Positions 52,010 through 61,085 of a stretch of 64,000 nucleotides of DNA are shown piece after piece; position 1 is the stretch's first letter, and each line of letters opens with the position of its first letter. The notes beneath the pieces were generated by a model that was given only the letters and a program-made list of their open reading frames with translations, did not search any database and was not told the DNA's origin. Source of the DNA: Candidatus Hydrogenedentota bacterium (GTDB taxonomy: Bacteria; Hydrogenedentota; Hydrogenedentia; Hydrogenedentales; JAEUWI01); the NCBI GenBank assembly GCA_016182605.1, contig JACPGE010000122.1, forward strand, positions 1 through 64,000. The letters run 5' to 3'. Both the position numbers and the translations under genes were made by a program.

Positions 52010-53008
52010 TTACGGCTGCTGGCCCGTGATGCGGGCCTGTTTCTCGGCGTTGTAGCGCCGGATGCCCTGCTTCCAGCCATAGAGGAAACTGTAGCGCTCC
52101 ACCAGACGTACGAAGAGCGACTCGAGGGTTTCCTTGAAGCCGAGTTTGAAAACGCGGCTGTGCAGCCAGGCGATGCGGAGGTCATAGAAGGTCGAACGCA
52201 CGCCGGTTACGGAGGGGCGGATGGGGTGAATCGGCCAATAGTTGCCGGGGCTGGGTTCCTTGCCATCGGGGGCGAGCTCGTCCGGGGTGAGCAGACGGTG
52301 CGCGACGAGTGCGCAGCCGTATCCATAGTTGCGCCAGGTGCGGCGGAAGTTTTTGAAGGTGTCGCGGAAGTCGTGGTAGACGACGGCATTTTCCGCGAAG
52401 TCGAAGCGATACCCCTTCTTGAAGAGCATGATGCTTGCGGCGATGTCTTCACCGCCGGGGGTACGGATGTCCTCGGTGAAGCCACCGACGGAGAGCAGGG
52501 CCTCGCGCAGGTAGCAGCAGTTGCAGGTGACCAGGAATGGAATCGGTCCGACGGCAGGCTGGGGGGGTTCGAGGGTTTTCCAGAGCGCGTTGTAGCGAGC
52601 GTAGGGGCTTGAGAGGTGCAGGGCGAGAACGCGTCCGCCGACGCCCACGATGTTCTGCTCGGGGTCTATCTTGGCGACGAGTTCGCGCAACCACTGGGGC
52701 TGCACCACCACATCGGTGTCGGTGAAGACGATGAGCCGGCCGCACGCGGCGTGCAGCCCGGTGTTGCGTGCCTTTCCGGGGCCGGTGTTCACTTCGTGGC
52801 GCAGGTACTTGCCGTGGAATGCGGGATGCGCCGCGATCCAGGCCTGCACGATCTCGCCGGTATTGTCGGGCGAGCAGTCCTCGACCACGATGACTTCCAC
52901 GGCGCCGGTGTAGTCCTGGCGCGTGATGCTGTCGAGCAGGCGATTGAGCAAGAGGGCCTGGTTATAGGCGGGGACAACGATGGAGACGTCAAATTCATTA
53001 CTGCTCAT
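52010..53008 (-). CDS. GT2-family glycosyltransferase
   Basis: 332 residues, complete GT-A domain: VSIVVPAYNQALLLNRLLDS, VVEDCSPDNTGE, NTGPGKARNTGL, FTDTDVVVQPQWL (DxD) and TPGGEDIAASIML. The C-terminal part has hydrophobic and aromatic segments. It probably adds a sugar to the lipid-linked glycan at the cytoplasmic face. Its start overlaps the Wzt stop by eleven bases, so it is coupled to the exporter genes. Confidence 0.92.
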   Translation of the reverse strand: MSSNEFDVSIVVPAYNQALLLNRLLDSITRQDYTGAVEVIVVEDCSPDNTGEIVQAWIAAHPAFHGKYLRHEVNTGPGKARNTGLHAACGRLIVFTDTDVVVQPQWLRELVAKIDPEQNIVGVGGRVLALHLSSPYARYNALWKTLEPPQPAVGPIPFLVTCNCCYLREALLSVGGFTEDIRTPGGEDIAASIMLFKKGYRFDFAENAVVYHDFRDTFKNFRRTWRNYGYGCALVAHRLLTPDELAPDGKEPSPGNYWPIHPIRPSVTGVRSTFYDLRIAWLHSRVFKLGFKETLESLFVRLVERYSFLYGWKQGIRRYNAEKQARITGQQP

Positions 53009-55085
53009 GCGGGGGTTCCACTGTCAGGACGAACTCACCCAAGAGGTGACGCCCGGGGTTAAATTCCAAATGACTTTGTCTGCCTGGAGTGCGGATGAAC
53101 TGGAGCACCCGCGCACTCTGGGTGAATCCCGTGTTGATGACCGTGGGATGAAACTCCAGTTCCTGGGAGAGGAGCTTCAGTCCGATGCGGGGCAGGTCCA
53201 CGCCCCACGCCGCCAAGGTGGCGCCGGGTTTGTAGTCCCGGTTGAGATGTTTCCACTCTTCGAGCCCGGGCACGAATTCGGTAAAGGTTCCTGTTTCGTG
53301 CGGGGTCTCCCAATGATCATAGCCGCCGGCGAGGCCGATGGCAATATTGTACTCATCGGTCTCCAGTGGCTCTAGCGCGATCAGCGTGCATCGGAAATGG
53401 CAGCCATCCGCCTCTTGCCAGAGTTCCCATTCCTGGTGATAGGGAAAGCGCAGCGATTCGCCGAGTGCGCCAATGCCGCGGCCCGTGGCTTGGGGCCGCG
53501 ACCACTTCAGGGTCTGACTCACGTTCCACAGGCCGGCCACCAGCATCTGGGTCTGGAAGTGGATGGATTGCGTGATCGGGGTTTTGCCGGAGAAGATTTG
53601 CACCGCGCCATGTTCCAGGATCAGGTCGTACCCGTTCATCACAATGGTTTGCGATTCGCGGTAGGCCTGCAGGAATGCGTCGAGCGCGGCGCGCGAGTAG
53701 CCGGGCGTGATGGTGAGCGTTCCGATGGCATATTCGCCGGCGGGCAACGGGCTGCCGGTCGAGGGGATACGTTGCACGAGGTGGGCGACGCGGGCGTTCG
53801 ACAAGTAGTTCGTGTTGTCGAGCCGCAATGACACGTTTGCGGGGCAGTCCTGCCAATCCACGTGCACGGGCGGGCAGGCCACATCGTCGCCGGCCAGAAT
53901 GGTGCAGGTCAGACATCCGGTGACGGGGCTGACGACAATCGACCAATCCAGATCGTCCGGCTGAATCACGGGGAACTCGCCCTTTTCCAGGCCGTAGTAC
54001 CAGCGCGTGTAGGAGGCAGGGAGGAAGCAGTTTGCGTATACCGCCTCCACACTCAATTCCTGCGACTGTTTCCAGGACCACCGCGCACAGATGTTCCCGC
54101 CGTCTATCCAGACGGTGCAGTGCAGGGTGACTGGCAGGCGCGACATGGTTCCCACGGCGGTGCAGGAGGTGGGTGTGCGATCCACGATCTGCCAGTCGGC
54201 GGAGGTGGATTCGTGGTAGGTGCCCATGACCAGGATCTGCGTGCAGAGCCCGCCCGCCGTGGTGATTTCTTTCTGGTCCTTGAAGACGGTGATTCGGCCA
54301 TGACTGAAGAGGGCTTCCACGGCGCCACTGGCCATGGTGTGAATGCCGCCTTCGTGTCCCACCTGGCGCAAGTAATAATCGATGGTGGTTTGTGGGGTGC
54401 CGCGCGAGATCATTTTGCCATGATGCAGGAGCACCACGCGATCGCAGAGGGCGTGGACCGTGCCGAGATCGTGCGAAACGAAAACGATGGTTTTGCCCTG
54501 CTCCCGGAGGCTGCCGATCATGGTACGGCATTTGCGCTGGAACTCTTCATCGCCCACGGCGAGCACTTCGTCCACGAGAAAGATGTCGGGATTCACGTGG
54601 ACCGCGACGGAGAACGCGATGCGCACGTACATGCCGCTGCTGTAGGTGTCCACGGTCTGATCGATGAAATCGCCGATACCGGAGAACTCGATGATGCTGT
54701 CGATCACCTTGTCCACCTGGGCGTGGCGCATGCCCAGGATGCCGGCGTTCAGGTAGACGTTTTCGCGCCCGGTCAGCATGGGATGAAAGCCCGCGCCGAG
54801 TTCCAGGAGCGATGCGACGCGTCCGCCGACCCGCACGGTTCCCTCGGAGGGCAGGGTGACACCGGCGAGCAGTTTCAGGAGGGTGCTTTTTCCCGAGCCG
54901 TTGCGCCCGATGAGTCCGACGGATTCACCGGCCTCCACTTCGAGTGTCAATTCGGAGACTGCGGCGAAGGTTTCGTTTTTCTTGCCGAGCAGGCGGCCGA
55001 TGGGGCCGCCGCGTCCGAGAAAGATTTTGCTTTGGCGGTGCAAGGGAAAGAACTTGCTGACGTTATCCACCTCGATGATCGGCAT
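52998..55085 (-). CDS. wzt: Wzt-type polysaccharide ABC transporter ATPase with long C-terminal extension
   Basis: 695 residues from MPIIEVDNVSKFFPL. The ATPase (1-250) has GLIGRNGSGKSTLLKLLAG (Walker A), SSGMYVRIAFSVAVH (signature) and PDIFLVDEVLAVGDEEF (Walker B). Typical Wzt proteins are about 250-430 residues; here ~445 residues follow, rich in beta strands, with cysteines. Classical Wzt C-termini bind the glycan end group, so this may hold two or more such sandwich domains (around 350-500 and 530-690). The permease gene overlaps it by TAATG, and four glycosyltransferase genes follow. Confidence 0.9.
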   Translation of the reverse strand: MPIIEVDNVSKFFPLHRQSKIFLGRGGPIGRLLGKKNETFAAVSELTLEVEAGESVGLIGRNGSGKSTLLKLLAGVTLPSEGTVRVGGRVASLLELGAGFHPMLTGRENVYLNAGILGMRHAQVDKVIDSIIEFSGIGDFIDQTVDTYSSGMYVRIAFSVAVHVNPDIFLVDEVLAVGDEEFQRKCRTMIGSLREQGKTIVFVSHDLGTVHALCDRVVLLHHGKMISRGTPQTTIDYYLRQVGHEGGIHTMASGAVEALFSHGRITVFKDQKEITTAGGLCTQILVMGTYHESTSADWQIVDRTPTSCTAVGTMSRLPVTLHCTVWIDGGNICARWSWKQSQELSVEAVYANCFLPASYTRWYYGLEKGEFPVIQPDDLDWSIVVSPVTGCLTCTILAGDDVACPPVHVDWQDCPANVSLRLDNTNYLSNARVAHLVQRIPSTGSPLPAGEYAIGTLTITPGYSRAALDAFLQAYRESQTIVMNGYDLILEHGAVQIFSGKTPITQSIHFQTQMLVAGLWNVSQTLKWSRPQATGRGIGALGESLRFPYHQEWELWQEADGCHFRCTLIALEPLETDEYNIAIGLAGGYDHWETPHETGTFTEFVPGLEEWKHLNRDYKPGATLAAWGVDLPRIGLKLLSQELEFHPTVINTGFTQSARVLQFIRTPGRQSHLEFNPGRHLLGEFVLTVEPPHEQ

Positions 55086-55951
55086 TAGAGATGATCCGAG
55101 AGCGTGGCCGCCTGTTTGCGAAAGGTGATGACACCGATCAGGAGGGCGCCGCACGCGCAGAGCACGGGCCAGATCAACATGCTCCAGTCCGGGAAGCGGC
55201 TTTCGAAGAGGATCTGCCGGTAGGCCGTAAAGAGTTCGGCGAGGGGATTCATGAGGTAGGCATAGGCCATCCAGGAGGGCATGTTGCCGGATTCCGTGGC
55301 CTGCAACACGGCGGGCAATTCATAGAAGATTGGAGAGGCGTAGAATCCGAAAAGCAGGGCCACGCCGACGATATAGCCCACGTCGCGGTAGATGACATTG
55401 GTGCAGGAGAGGAAGAATCCGAGCCCGATAACGAGGAGCAGTTGTATCCCGAAGATCGCCGGGAGCCAGAGGAGCGCCAGGGAGAGTGCGCCTCCGAAAA
55501 ACAGGTGCAGCGCGACGAGGAGGAGGAATCCAATGCTGCAATTTACGAGGGGATAGCCCATGGCCGCCAGGGGGATGACTTCGCGCGGGAGGCGCGTCTT
55601 GTTGATCAGGTTCTGGTTTTCCAGCATGGAGTGGGTCGCGTTGTTAATGGCCTCCGCGAAGAACTGCCAGAAAATCAGCCCGCACAGGAGGGTAACGGCG
55701 AACTCGCGGTTGTTGCCCACGGAGTCGACGGCGGCTTCCAGGCGGATAACGTACTTGAACACGAAAGTTAGAATGATCATGAGCGCCAGGGGCTGGAAGA
55801 TGGTCCAGAGGAAGCCCAGTGCGGTGTAGCGGTAGCGCGCGCGCAAGTCCTTGCGCACCAGGTCCATAAGCAGCTCCCTGCCACGCACGATCGCGAGGAA
55901 AAAGGGGAGCACATCCCGTTGGCGGGTGCTGTCGTAGAGGGGCGTGTTCAT
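55085..55951 (-). CDS. wzm: Wzm-type polysaccharide ABC permease
   Basis: 288 residues from MNTPLYDSTRQ. ABC-2 type membrane protein with about six helices: ALGFLWTIFQPLALMIILTF near 40-60, then helices at about 90-110, 130-155, 160-185, 195-215 and 245-265. LRARYRYTALG is the cytoplasmic coupling region. It pairs with the overlapping Wzt ATPase to move an undecaprenyl-linked polysaccharide across the inner membrane. It is the first clear gene of the minus-strand operon. Confidence 0.93.
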   Translation of the reverse strand: MNTPLYDSTRQRDVLPFFLAIVRGRELLMDLVRKDLRARYRYTALGFLWTIFQPLALMIILTFVFKYVIRLEAAVDSVGNNREFAVTLLCGLIFWQFFAEAINNATHSMLENQNLINKTRLPREVIPLAAMGYPLVNCSIGFLLLVALHLFFGGALSLALLWLPAIFGIQLLLVIGLGFFLSCTNVIYRDVGYIVGVALLFGFYASPIFYELPAVLQATESGNMPSWMAYAYLMNPLAELFTAYRQILFESRFPDWSMLIWPVLCACGALLIGVITFRKQAATLSDHL

Positions 55952-56016
55952 GGGGCGCCATCGTAACAGCGGGCCCGGAGCCAAGTCAACGCGTGCACGG
56001 CTCTAACTCCCTGTTT

Positions 56017-57423
56017 TCAGGCCGTTTCCCGCGGGGACACGATCTCCCGCAACGCCTGTACGTAGTCCCACGCCACCTGGTCGACTTCCCGCCGTTTCAC
56101 GTGGCCGAAGATGTGGGGCAGGGCCATGGCGACGTCTTCCTGACCCAGCGTTTCAATGAGCGCCTCGGCCAGGGTCTCCGGCGCTTCGGGCCGGAGGAAG
56201 AAGACTTCTTTGCCCCAATCCCACTGTGCGGTGATGATGCGGCGGAGGATGGCGCTGAGGGTAACTTTGGTCATCATTTTCCGGCAGGCGATCAGGCGGA
56301 CCTGGGTGCGTCCGGTGCGGTGCAACTGGACCACGAAGTCGCCGGATGCGATTTCGGGAATGGCCATGCAACTGCGCTGTACGGGATCGTAGGTGCGCAG
56401 CATGCACATGATGATTTGTTGTTTGATGGTCTCTGTCTGCGCGAGGGTGAAGGTGTGGTATTTTTCAATGTTGATGATGAACTGGAGGTTCTTGTCGACA
56501 CCGAGTTCGTCGAATCCATTGAGCCAGCTCGTAAGGTAAGCGTAGACCTCGCGCCCGTGGGCGATGCGTTTGTGGCGATCGGGAAGAAAGATGTTGCCGC
56601 CGCGATAGGGCTCCACGATCTCTTTCGGGTTGCGGGGATGGATGGTCTTGAGATGCTGATGCTCTTCGTAGGCGACCTTGCTGCATTCTTCGCTGTTCTT
56701 TGCGACGACGAAGGCGAAGGTGGCGGTTTTCTTCCGGGCGTTGGCGGCGCGCAATTGGAAGATGAGCTGGAAACGCCCTTCCTGGAAGAGGGTGAAGCGC
56801 ATCGAGGTGATGGGGCCCGGCCCCAGGACTTCACGCAACGACGACTGGATGAAATAGTCCTTCGTGCGGATCAAGTGCTCGGTGGCGCTCGCCAGGGTTT
56901 CCAACTGGTAATAGCGGCGAATTTCGTTGCCCCAATAGTCGTACATGGGCTTGAAGCCGGACCATTCGATCTTGATCGCGTGCTGGGCGCCTTTGAAGCC
57001 TTCTTTGCGGCGTTCGGGTTCCCGCGCGGTTGCCGCGCTGCCCTGGGCCTTGGAGCGCATGCCCTTCCCGCCCGCGGCTGGCCGGCCCGAGGAATGCGTG
57101 ACTGCCGGGGCGCCTTTGGGGGCGCGCTCAGGGCGGCCATCGGGACGGATTATCGGAGCCTTGGGGGTTTGTTCCGCAGCCTCGCCACGGCCCCGCGCAG
57201 TTGAGGAGGCCTTGGAGCCGCGCTTCGATGGCGCATCAGACCGGGGTGTGGCCAATCCTGCCTTTGCCGCGCGCCGAGCGGTTGCGCCGGGGCGCGATCC
57301 CGCAGGGCGTGTGCCGGTGGGGGTGCCTTTCGAGGCGCGTTTGGGCTTGCCATCGGGGCGGCGTTTTGCGGGCGCACCTGCGGCGGTCCGGGGCTTTTGG
57401 CGGGATTTCTTGATGGGGCTCAT
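56017..57423 (-). CDS. conserved-looking protein with long basic disordered N-terminus
   Basis: 468 residues from MSPIKKSRQKPRT. The first ~130 are low-complexity and rich in Lys, Arg, Ala, Pro and Gly, with PDGKPKRASKG and PDGRPERAPKG units, like a nucleic-acid- or RNA-binding tail. The rest (130-468) is a folded domain with WSGFKPMYDYWGNEIRRYY, YAYLTSWLNGFDELG and a C-terminal helical part. I do not recognise it. It lies 65 bases beyond the start of the permease gene on the same strand and could be the first gene of that operon or independent. Confidence 0.6.
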   Translation of the reverse strand: MSPIKKSRQKPRTAAGAPAKRRPDGKPKRASKGTPTGTRPAGSRPGATARRAAKAGLATPRSDAPSKRGSKASSTARGRGEAAEQTPKAPIIRPDGRPERAPKGAPAVTHSSGRPAAGGKGMRSKAQGSAATAREPERRKEGFKGAQHAIKIEWSGFKPMYDYWGNEIRRYYQLETLASATEHLIRTKDYFIQSSLREVLGPGPITSMRFTLFQEGRFQLIFQLRAANARKKTATFAFVVAKNSEECSKVAYEEHQHLKTIHPRNPKEIVEPYRGGNIFLPDRHKRIAHGREVYAYLTSWLNGFDELGVDKNLQFIINIEKYHTFTLAQTETIKQQIIMCMLRTYDPVQRSCMAIPEIASGDFVVQLHRTGRTQVRLIACRKMMTKVTLSAILRRIITAQWDWGKEVFFLRPEAPETLAEALIETLGQEDVAMALPHIFGHVKRREVDQVAWDYVQALREIVSPRETA

Positions 57424-57643
57424 GGGAGAAGTATAGCCTTCGTCGCGGGTGAAAAAAAGAGCCCCTGCAAGAGCGCAGAGGCCGAAACGCGTTTCGTGAA
57501 TTATTGCACAACCGTGTGCGGCAAAGCAACTTACGTGTAAGTACCCAAAAGCCAACCAGGAGCTTCATGGCCGTCGATATGTGCCATCCCATGGATTCGC
57601 TACCACGATTCGAAGGATTCACGGAGAGCGGACGTGATTCTAC

Positions 57644-57784
57644 CCCGGATAAATCACGGGTGCCATGCGTTTGTTCCGTAACTCTTTCTTGCACCCACAA
57701 TTGCCACAACATGCACAGCGGTATCGCCAGACAGCCCGTGATTTAGCCTCCCCGGTGAACGCCAGCACCATCGTCACGCTGAGC
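57644..57784 (+). mobile_element. MITE-like element, second forward copy plus partner segment
   Basis: 57644-57757 is the counterpart of 29802-29915: same ends (CCCGGATAAATCACGGG, CCCGTGATTTAGCC, CCCGGTG), same 114-base length, few differences. It continues into AACGCCAGCACC-ATCGTCACGCTGAGC, which is part of the direct repeat seen at 14844-15174. It ends five bases before the stop codon of the adjacent dehydrogenase gene. Confidence 0.75.
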
Positions 57785-57788
57785 GCGT

Positions 57789-60704
57789 TTAGATTTTGGC
57801 CTTCTGAGACGTTTCGACCAAGTACCCGATCAGGTCGGCAAGCCCCTGTTTTCCCAAAGCATCTGGCCAACCCTCGGGCATCAAGGACTGATCCGTGCAA
57901 GTAAGAGAGGCGATGTTGTCGCGTGTAATAGTGTGTTCTTCGCCTCCCGGACCGTGAACGACGATGTAGTTCTCTTCTTCAGCGGCAATAATCCCTGCAA
58001 CCGTTTGAAAATCATTCGTTTCGATGCTGTAGCTGTAGTAGATAGTAAGCACGTCGGTATTGGGCGACGAAATGCTCTTGAGCAGCTGGTAAGTCCCGGC
58101 ATTGGCCATGTAGTCGAGATCGGGTCCGACCCTGTAGCCCATGCCGTCAAAATAATGGCATTTTGAACAGTTGTTTTCGAAGAGGGCGCGGCCATTGGGG
58201 ACAGATGGCTGGAGTGTGCGGATGTCATTATAGGCGGCTGCAATCCGGTCATTTTCTTGGATCTCCCTTTGGGCGAGCAAACGGCTGGCAGGGTTGCGGA
58301 TAACGCTGTTGGGATGCCGTGCCAAGTCGAGAATACCCCAGCGCACCAATGATTCTATATCCATCGCGCCATTCTCGACAGCCTCAAGCAAGGCTAAAGC
58401 GAGGACTCCATTTCCCAATATCTTGTCCATCGCCTGCCAGCGGACCCTGGGTCCGAGATTGAACCAGGCTCCCAGAATCAATGGCACCATCCGGGGATTG
58501 CCAATCAGCGACAATGATTGAATGGCCATCGTCTGAACCTCAACGGGCTCGCTCTGAACAATCAGTCCGGCAAGCAGCCCTCCCGCATTCTCGAAGGTTT
58601 CGCTCGAGAGCAAGCCGATCGCGCTGAGGCGATCATCCAGCGGCGCCGAGGGATCGGTCGCGGTTGATTGCGCCTCGATCAAGAGCTGCGCCACCACCTC
58701 TGCCGTTGGACCATCCGCCTGTACCAGGCGCTTTAGGGCGCCCCAGCGCCCGGCGGCCACCGCGCCGTCAACAAAGCCGGCCGCGAGCAATTTCCGGATC
58801 TCGCCGGCATCTTCAGGCAGGGAAGACAAGAGATTGGGAGCAAAGGAAGAGTCAAAACCACGGCGTGAAAGCATTGTGAGGCGGGCCAGCGAGTGCAAGA
58901 GGGGGGCATTTTCTGGCGTGGCAAGATATTCCGGGACGGCCACCAGTTCCCGCAGCACGGAGTGGGCCACGTCGCGCGCAGCGCTTGCCAAGACTTTCGA
59001 GAAGCGTGGGTCGGCGCCATCGAGGCGGCACAGGCGAACCACGGGCGCGACGCGCTCTTCGAGCCACACGGAGTTGATATGGCAGGCCGCTTCGTAACGA
59101 ACCCGCACGTCCCGATCGCCAGCCAATGCCGTGACATTCCCCATAAGCCGCGCATCTGTTGCCAGGCGCGGCACAGCCAGCCGCAAGGCATGCGCCCGCA
59201 CGGCCGCCTCCTCATCGGACATGGCCCTGGCCAGAACTTCGTTATCAAGCGCGGAAAGCCCTGCCAGCGCGTGCAATGCGCCGATCCGCCCATACGGCGC
59301 CGTGGACTTGTTCGCCAGCGTCTGGAGGGAGGGAATCAGATTCTTCTCTTGAGACGCATATATCATGCGCGCGGCGGTCTCGCGATGCCACGCGTTCGTG
59401 TGTTCGAGCATATCCACAAGACCCGTGCCAGATACCGAGCCCGGCATTACGCGCTTCTCATGCGCGAAACTCCGTGGCGCCACGCGGTAGATTCGCCCAT
59501 ATCTGTTGCCGGAATTGGAATCGGGGGATTCGGGGGACAGGCCGTAGCGATCCAGGACATACAAGTTTCCGTCTGGCCCCCCTGCGCATTGCACGGGCCG
59601 GAAACCGGTGTCGCTCGAACGGACGAACTCCTTCGTTTGTTCCGGGCGCTGCGAACGTGGCGCCAGCCCGGTGTCATCAAGGGTTCTACGGTGGATCAAG
59701 TTGTTGCGCGAGTCCAAGACATAAAGACAATCCCGGTACTCAATTGGCCATGCATCGCCCTGGTATACGACGAGGCCAGACACGTACAGGCTGTGCTGAG
59801 CAGCGGCGGGAACGCCGCCCGCATCCGGCGATTCGGCAGAACCGATAGGGAAGACGGGTATGCTTGCGCCTTCATCGGCGATGCCCGCATACTCGCCGGC
59901 TGTACCGCCGCGGCCGCCCGGTATGCGCTGAGTTTCCGTGCATAGACCGATTTGGAGCGACCCGTCATCCGGAGAAAAGTACCTGCGGCCCCAGATGTCG
60001 AATGCCATGCCTCGTGAGCCGGGGAAACAATCCGCAGCGATATGGACCGCACGTGGATCTAGAACGAAACCCAATCCGCCCGGATCGACAGGTTTTGCGT
60101 TTGGCGCGCCGGCGATCTTCAAGAGGCCGCCGGCGGCAATGCTTTCTCCATGCAAACGATTGTCCGCCCCCCAGCCAAGCGATACAGGCAGGGCCTGCGA
60201 TTGGGCGGCAAATCCCGTTATGACGGTGCTCACGCGGTCGGCCCGCCCATCGCTATCGGTGTCTCTGCAAAAAAGAAGATTGGGCGTGTCGAGAACATAC
60301 AAGCCTCCGTCCCAACATGCGAGGGCGCAGGGCCGCGCAAGCTTATCCAGGTAAACCCCCGCGGTATCGAAAACACCATCGCCATCGGTGTCTTCCAGTA
60401 GCTTAATCCTGCCATTCCCGTCCGCTGAGTCCGTTGCGATGGAAGGCGTCTCGGCGGCAAATAAGCGCCCGGACTCGTCAAATACCATCGCGATTGGCTG
60501 CTCAATCAATGGCTCCGACGCCACGAGTTCGATTCGGAATGTGGAATCCAACTCGAAGGTGCTTAGTGCCTGCAACGGTGTCAACGGCTGCCAGCGGGGC
60601 TGTTGCGCCACTGCAGATGCCTCCGTCATCTCTGCTCCCGGAGATTGATTCAGTATGAAAAGTACCGCAAGTATACCCACAATTTCAGCGCACAAGCGAT
60701 GCAT
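57789..60704 (-). CDS. PVC-type dehydrogenase with HEAT-like repeats and c-type cytochrome tail
   Basis: 971 residues. A signal peptide (MHRLCAEIVGILAVLFILNQSPGA) is followed by a quinoprotein-like propeller of the Pirellula/Verrucomicrobium type (QPIAMVFDESGRLFAAE, GGPDGNLYVLDRYG), then a HEAT-like alpha region (about 450-800, AYGRIGALHALAGL-type units), and a haem-binding end with NCSKCHYFDGMGYRVGPDLD (C846, C849, H850), as in Pirellula-type cytochrome domains. Substrate unknown, probably a sugar or alcohol oxidised in the periplasm. It is divergent from the cupredoxin operon, so electrons might pass to that group. Confidence 0.88.
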   Translation of the reverse strand: MHRLCAEIVGILAVLFILNQSPGAEMTEASAVAQQPRWQPLTPLQALSTFELDSTFRIELVASEPLIEQPIAMVFDESGRLFAAETPSIATDSADGNGRIKLLEDTDGDGVFDTAGVYLDKLARPCALACWDGGLYVLDTPNLLFCRDTDSDGRADRVSTVITGFAAQSQALPVSLGWGADNRLHGESIAAGGLLKIAGAPNAKPVDPGGLGFVLDPRAVHIAADCFPGSRGMAFDIWGRRYFSPDDGSLQIGLCTETQRIPGGRGGTAGEYAGIADEGASIPVFPIGSAESPDAGGVPAAAQHSLYVSGLVVYQGDAWPIEYRDCLYVLDSRNNLIHRRTLDDTGLAPRSQRPEQTKEFVRSSDTGFRPVQCAGGPDGNLYVLDRYGLSPESPDSNSGNRYGRIYRVAPRSFAHEKRVMPGSVSGTGLVDMLEHTNAWHRETAARMIYASQEKNLIPSLQTLANKSTAPYGRIGALHALAGLSALDNEVLARAMSDEEAAVRAHALRLAVPRLATDARLMGNVTALAGDRDVRVRYEAACHINSVWLEERVAPVVRLCRLDGADPRFSKVLASAARDVAHSVLRELVAVPEYLATPENAPLLHSLARLTMLSRRGFDSSFAPNLLSSLPEDAGEIRKLLAAGFVDGAVAAGRWGALKRLVQADGPTAEVVAQLLIEAQSTATDPSAPLDDRLSAIGLLSSETFENAGGLLAGLIVQSEPVEVQTMAIQSLSLIGNPRMVPLILGAWFNLGPRVRWQAMDKILGNGVLALALLEAVENGAMDIESLVRWGILDLARHPNSVIRNPASRLLAQREIQENDRIAAAYNDIRTLQPSVPNGRALFENNCSKCHYFDGMGYRVGPDLDYMANAGTYQLLKSISSPNTDVLTIYYSYSIETNDFQTVAGIIAAEEENYIVVHGPGGEEHTITRDNIASLTCTDQSLMPEGWPDALGKQGLADLIGYLVETSQKAKI

Positions 60705-60909
60705 CGTGCTCGTTTACCTTTCCTGCTTCCAGTCTTGAGGCCACCAGATGGCCGCTTCGTTTCAGCGCTTCCCTGCCACACGCAAATTCACTCCGCCGTC
60801 AACGCCGCGGCGCAGCCTGGCGAATCTGCAAACACCTCGTGGCTGCGCATCGCCGGCGGGCGTCGCCTCCCTGATCCTGGCAGAAAAATCCATGCTGTCA
60901 GGAAAAGCC

Positions 60910-60938
60910 TTGACAGGCGCCGAAAACCATGATACCAT
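60910..60938 (+). promoter_or_regulatory. strong promoter of the cupredoxin operon
   Basis: TTGACA (60910-60915), 17-base spacer, TACCAT (60933-60938) preceded by TG. The inverted repeat GTGGA/TCCAC follows immediately at about 60941-60958, where the transcript would start, and could be an operator. Confidence 0.65.
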
Positions 60939-60944
60939 TTGTGG

Positions 60945-61082
60945 ATGAAAATGTCCACTATTAACCGCGCCGGTTTCGCTTCGAAGGAGGGCCCCTCCTT
61001 GGGAAGGCGGCCGGCCATGCGGGGTGTTGGGAATGGCCCAGTGCCTCCGGGAGTGGAGTTGGCCAGTGAACAGGAGAGATAA
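60945..61082 (+). CDS. possible leaderless 45-residue upstream ORF
   Basis: ATG AAA ATG TCC starts seven bases after the -10 box, so an mRNA could begin at its first codon. It encodes 45 residues (MKMSTINRAGF...) and stops at TAA, three bases before the cupredoxin ATG and one base before an in-frame TTG. The peptide is unremarkable, rich in Gly, Pro and Arg. Inside it AAGGAGG and CCTCCTT form a hairpin around GCC. A regulatory leader or a chance frame are both possible. Confidence 0.3.
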   Translation: MKMSTINRAGFASKEGPSLGRRPAMRGVGNGPVPPGVELASEQER

Positions 61083-61085
61083 TTG

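Noticed and set aside
57570-57612. Homology between 57570-57612 and 27775-27800 (CCATGGA-TC-CTACCA).
   Set aside because: Similarity covers about 20 bases with mismatches and no shared frame that continues; could be chance.
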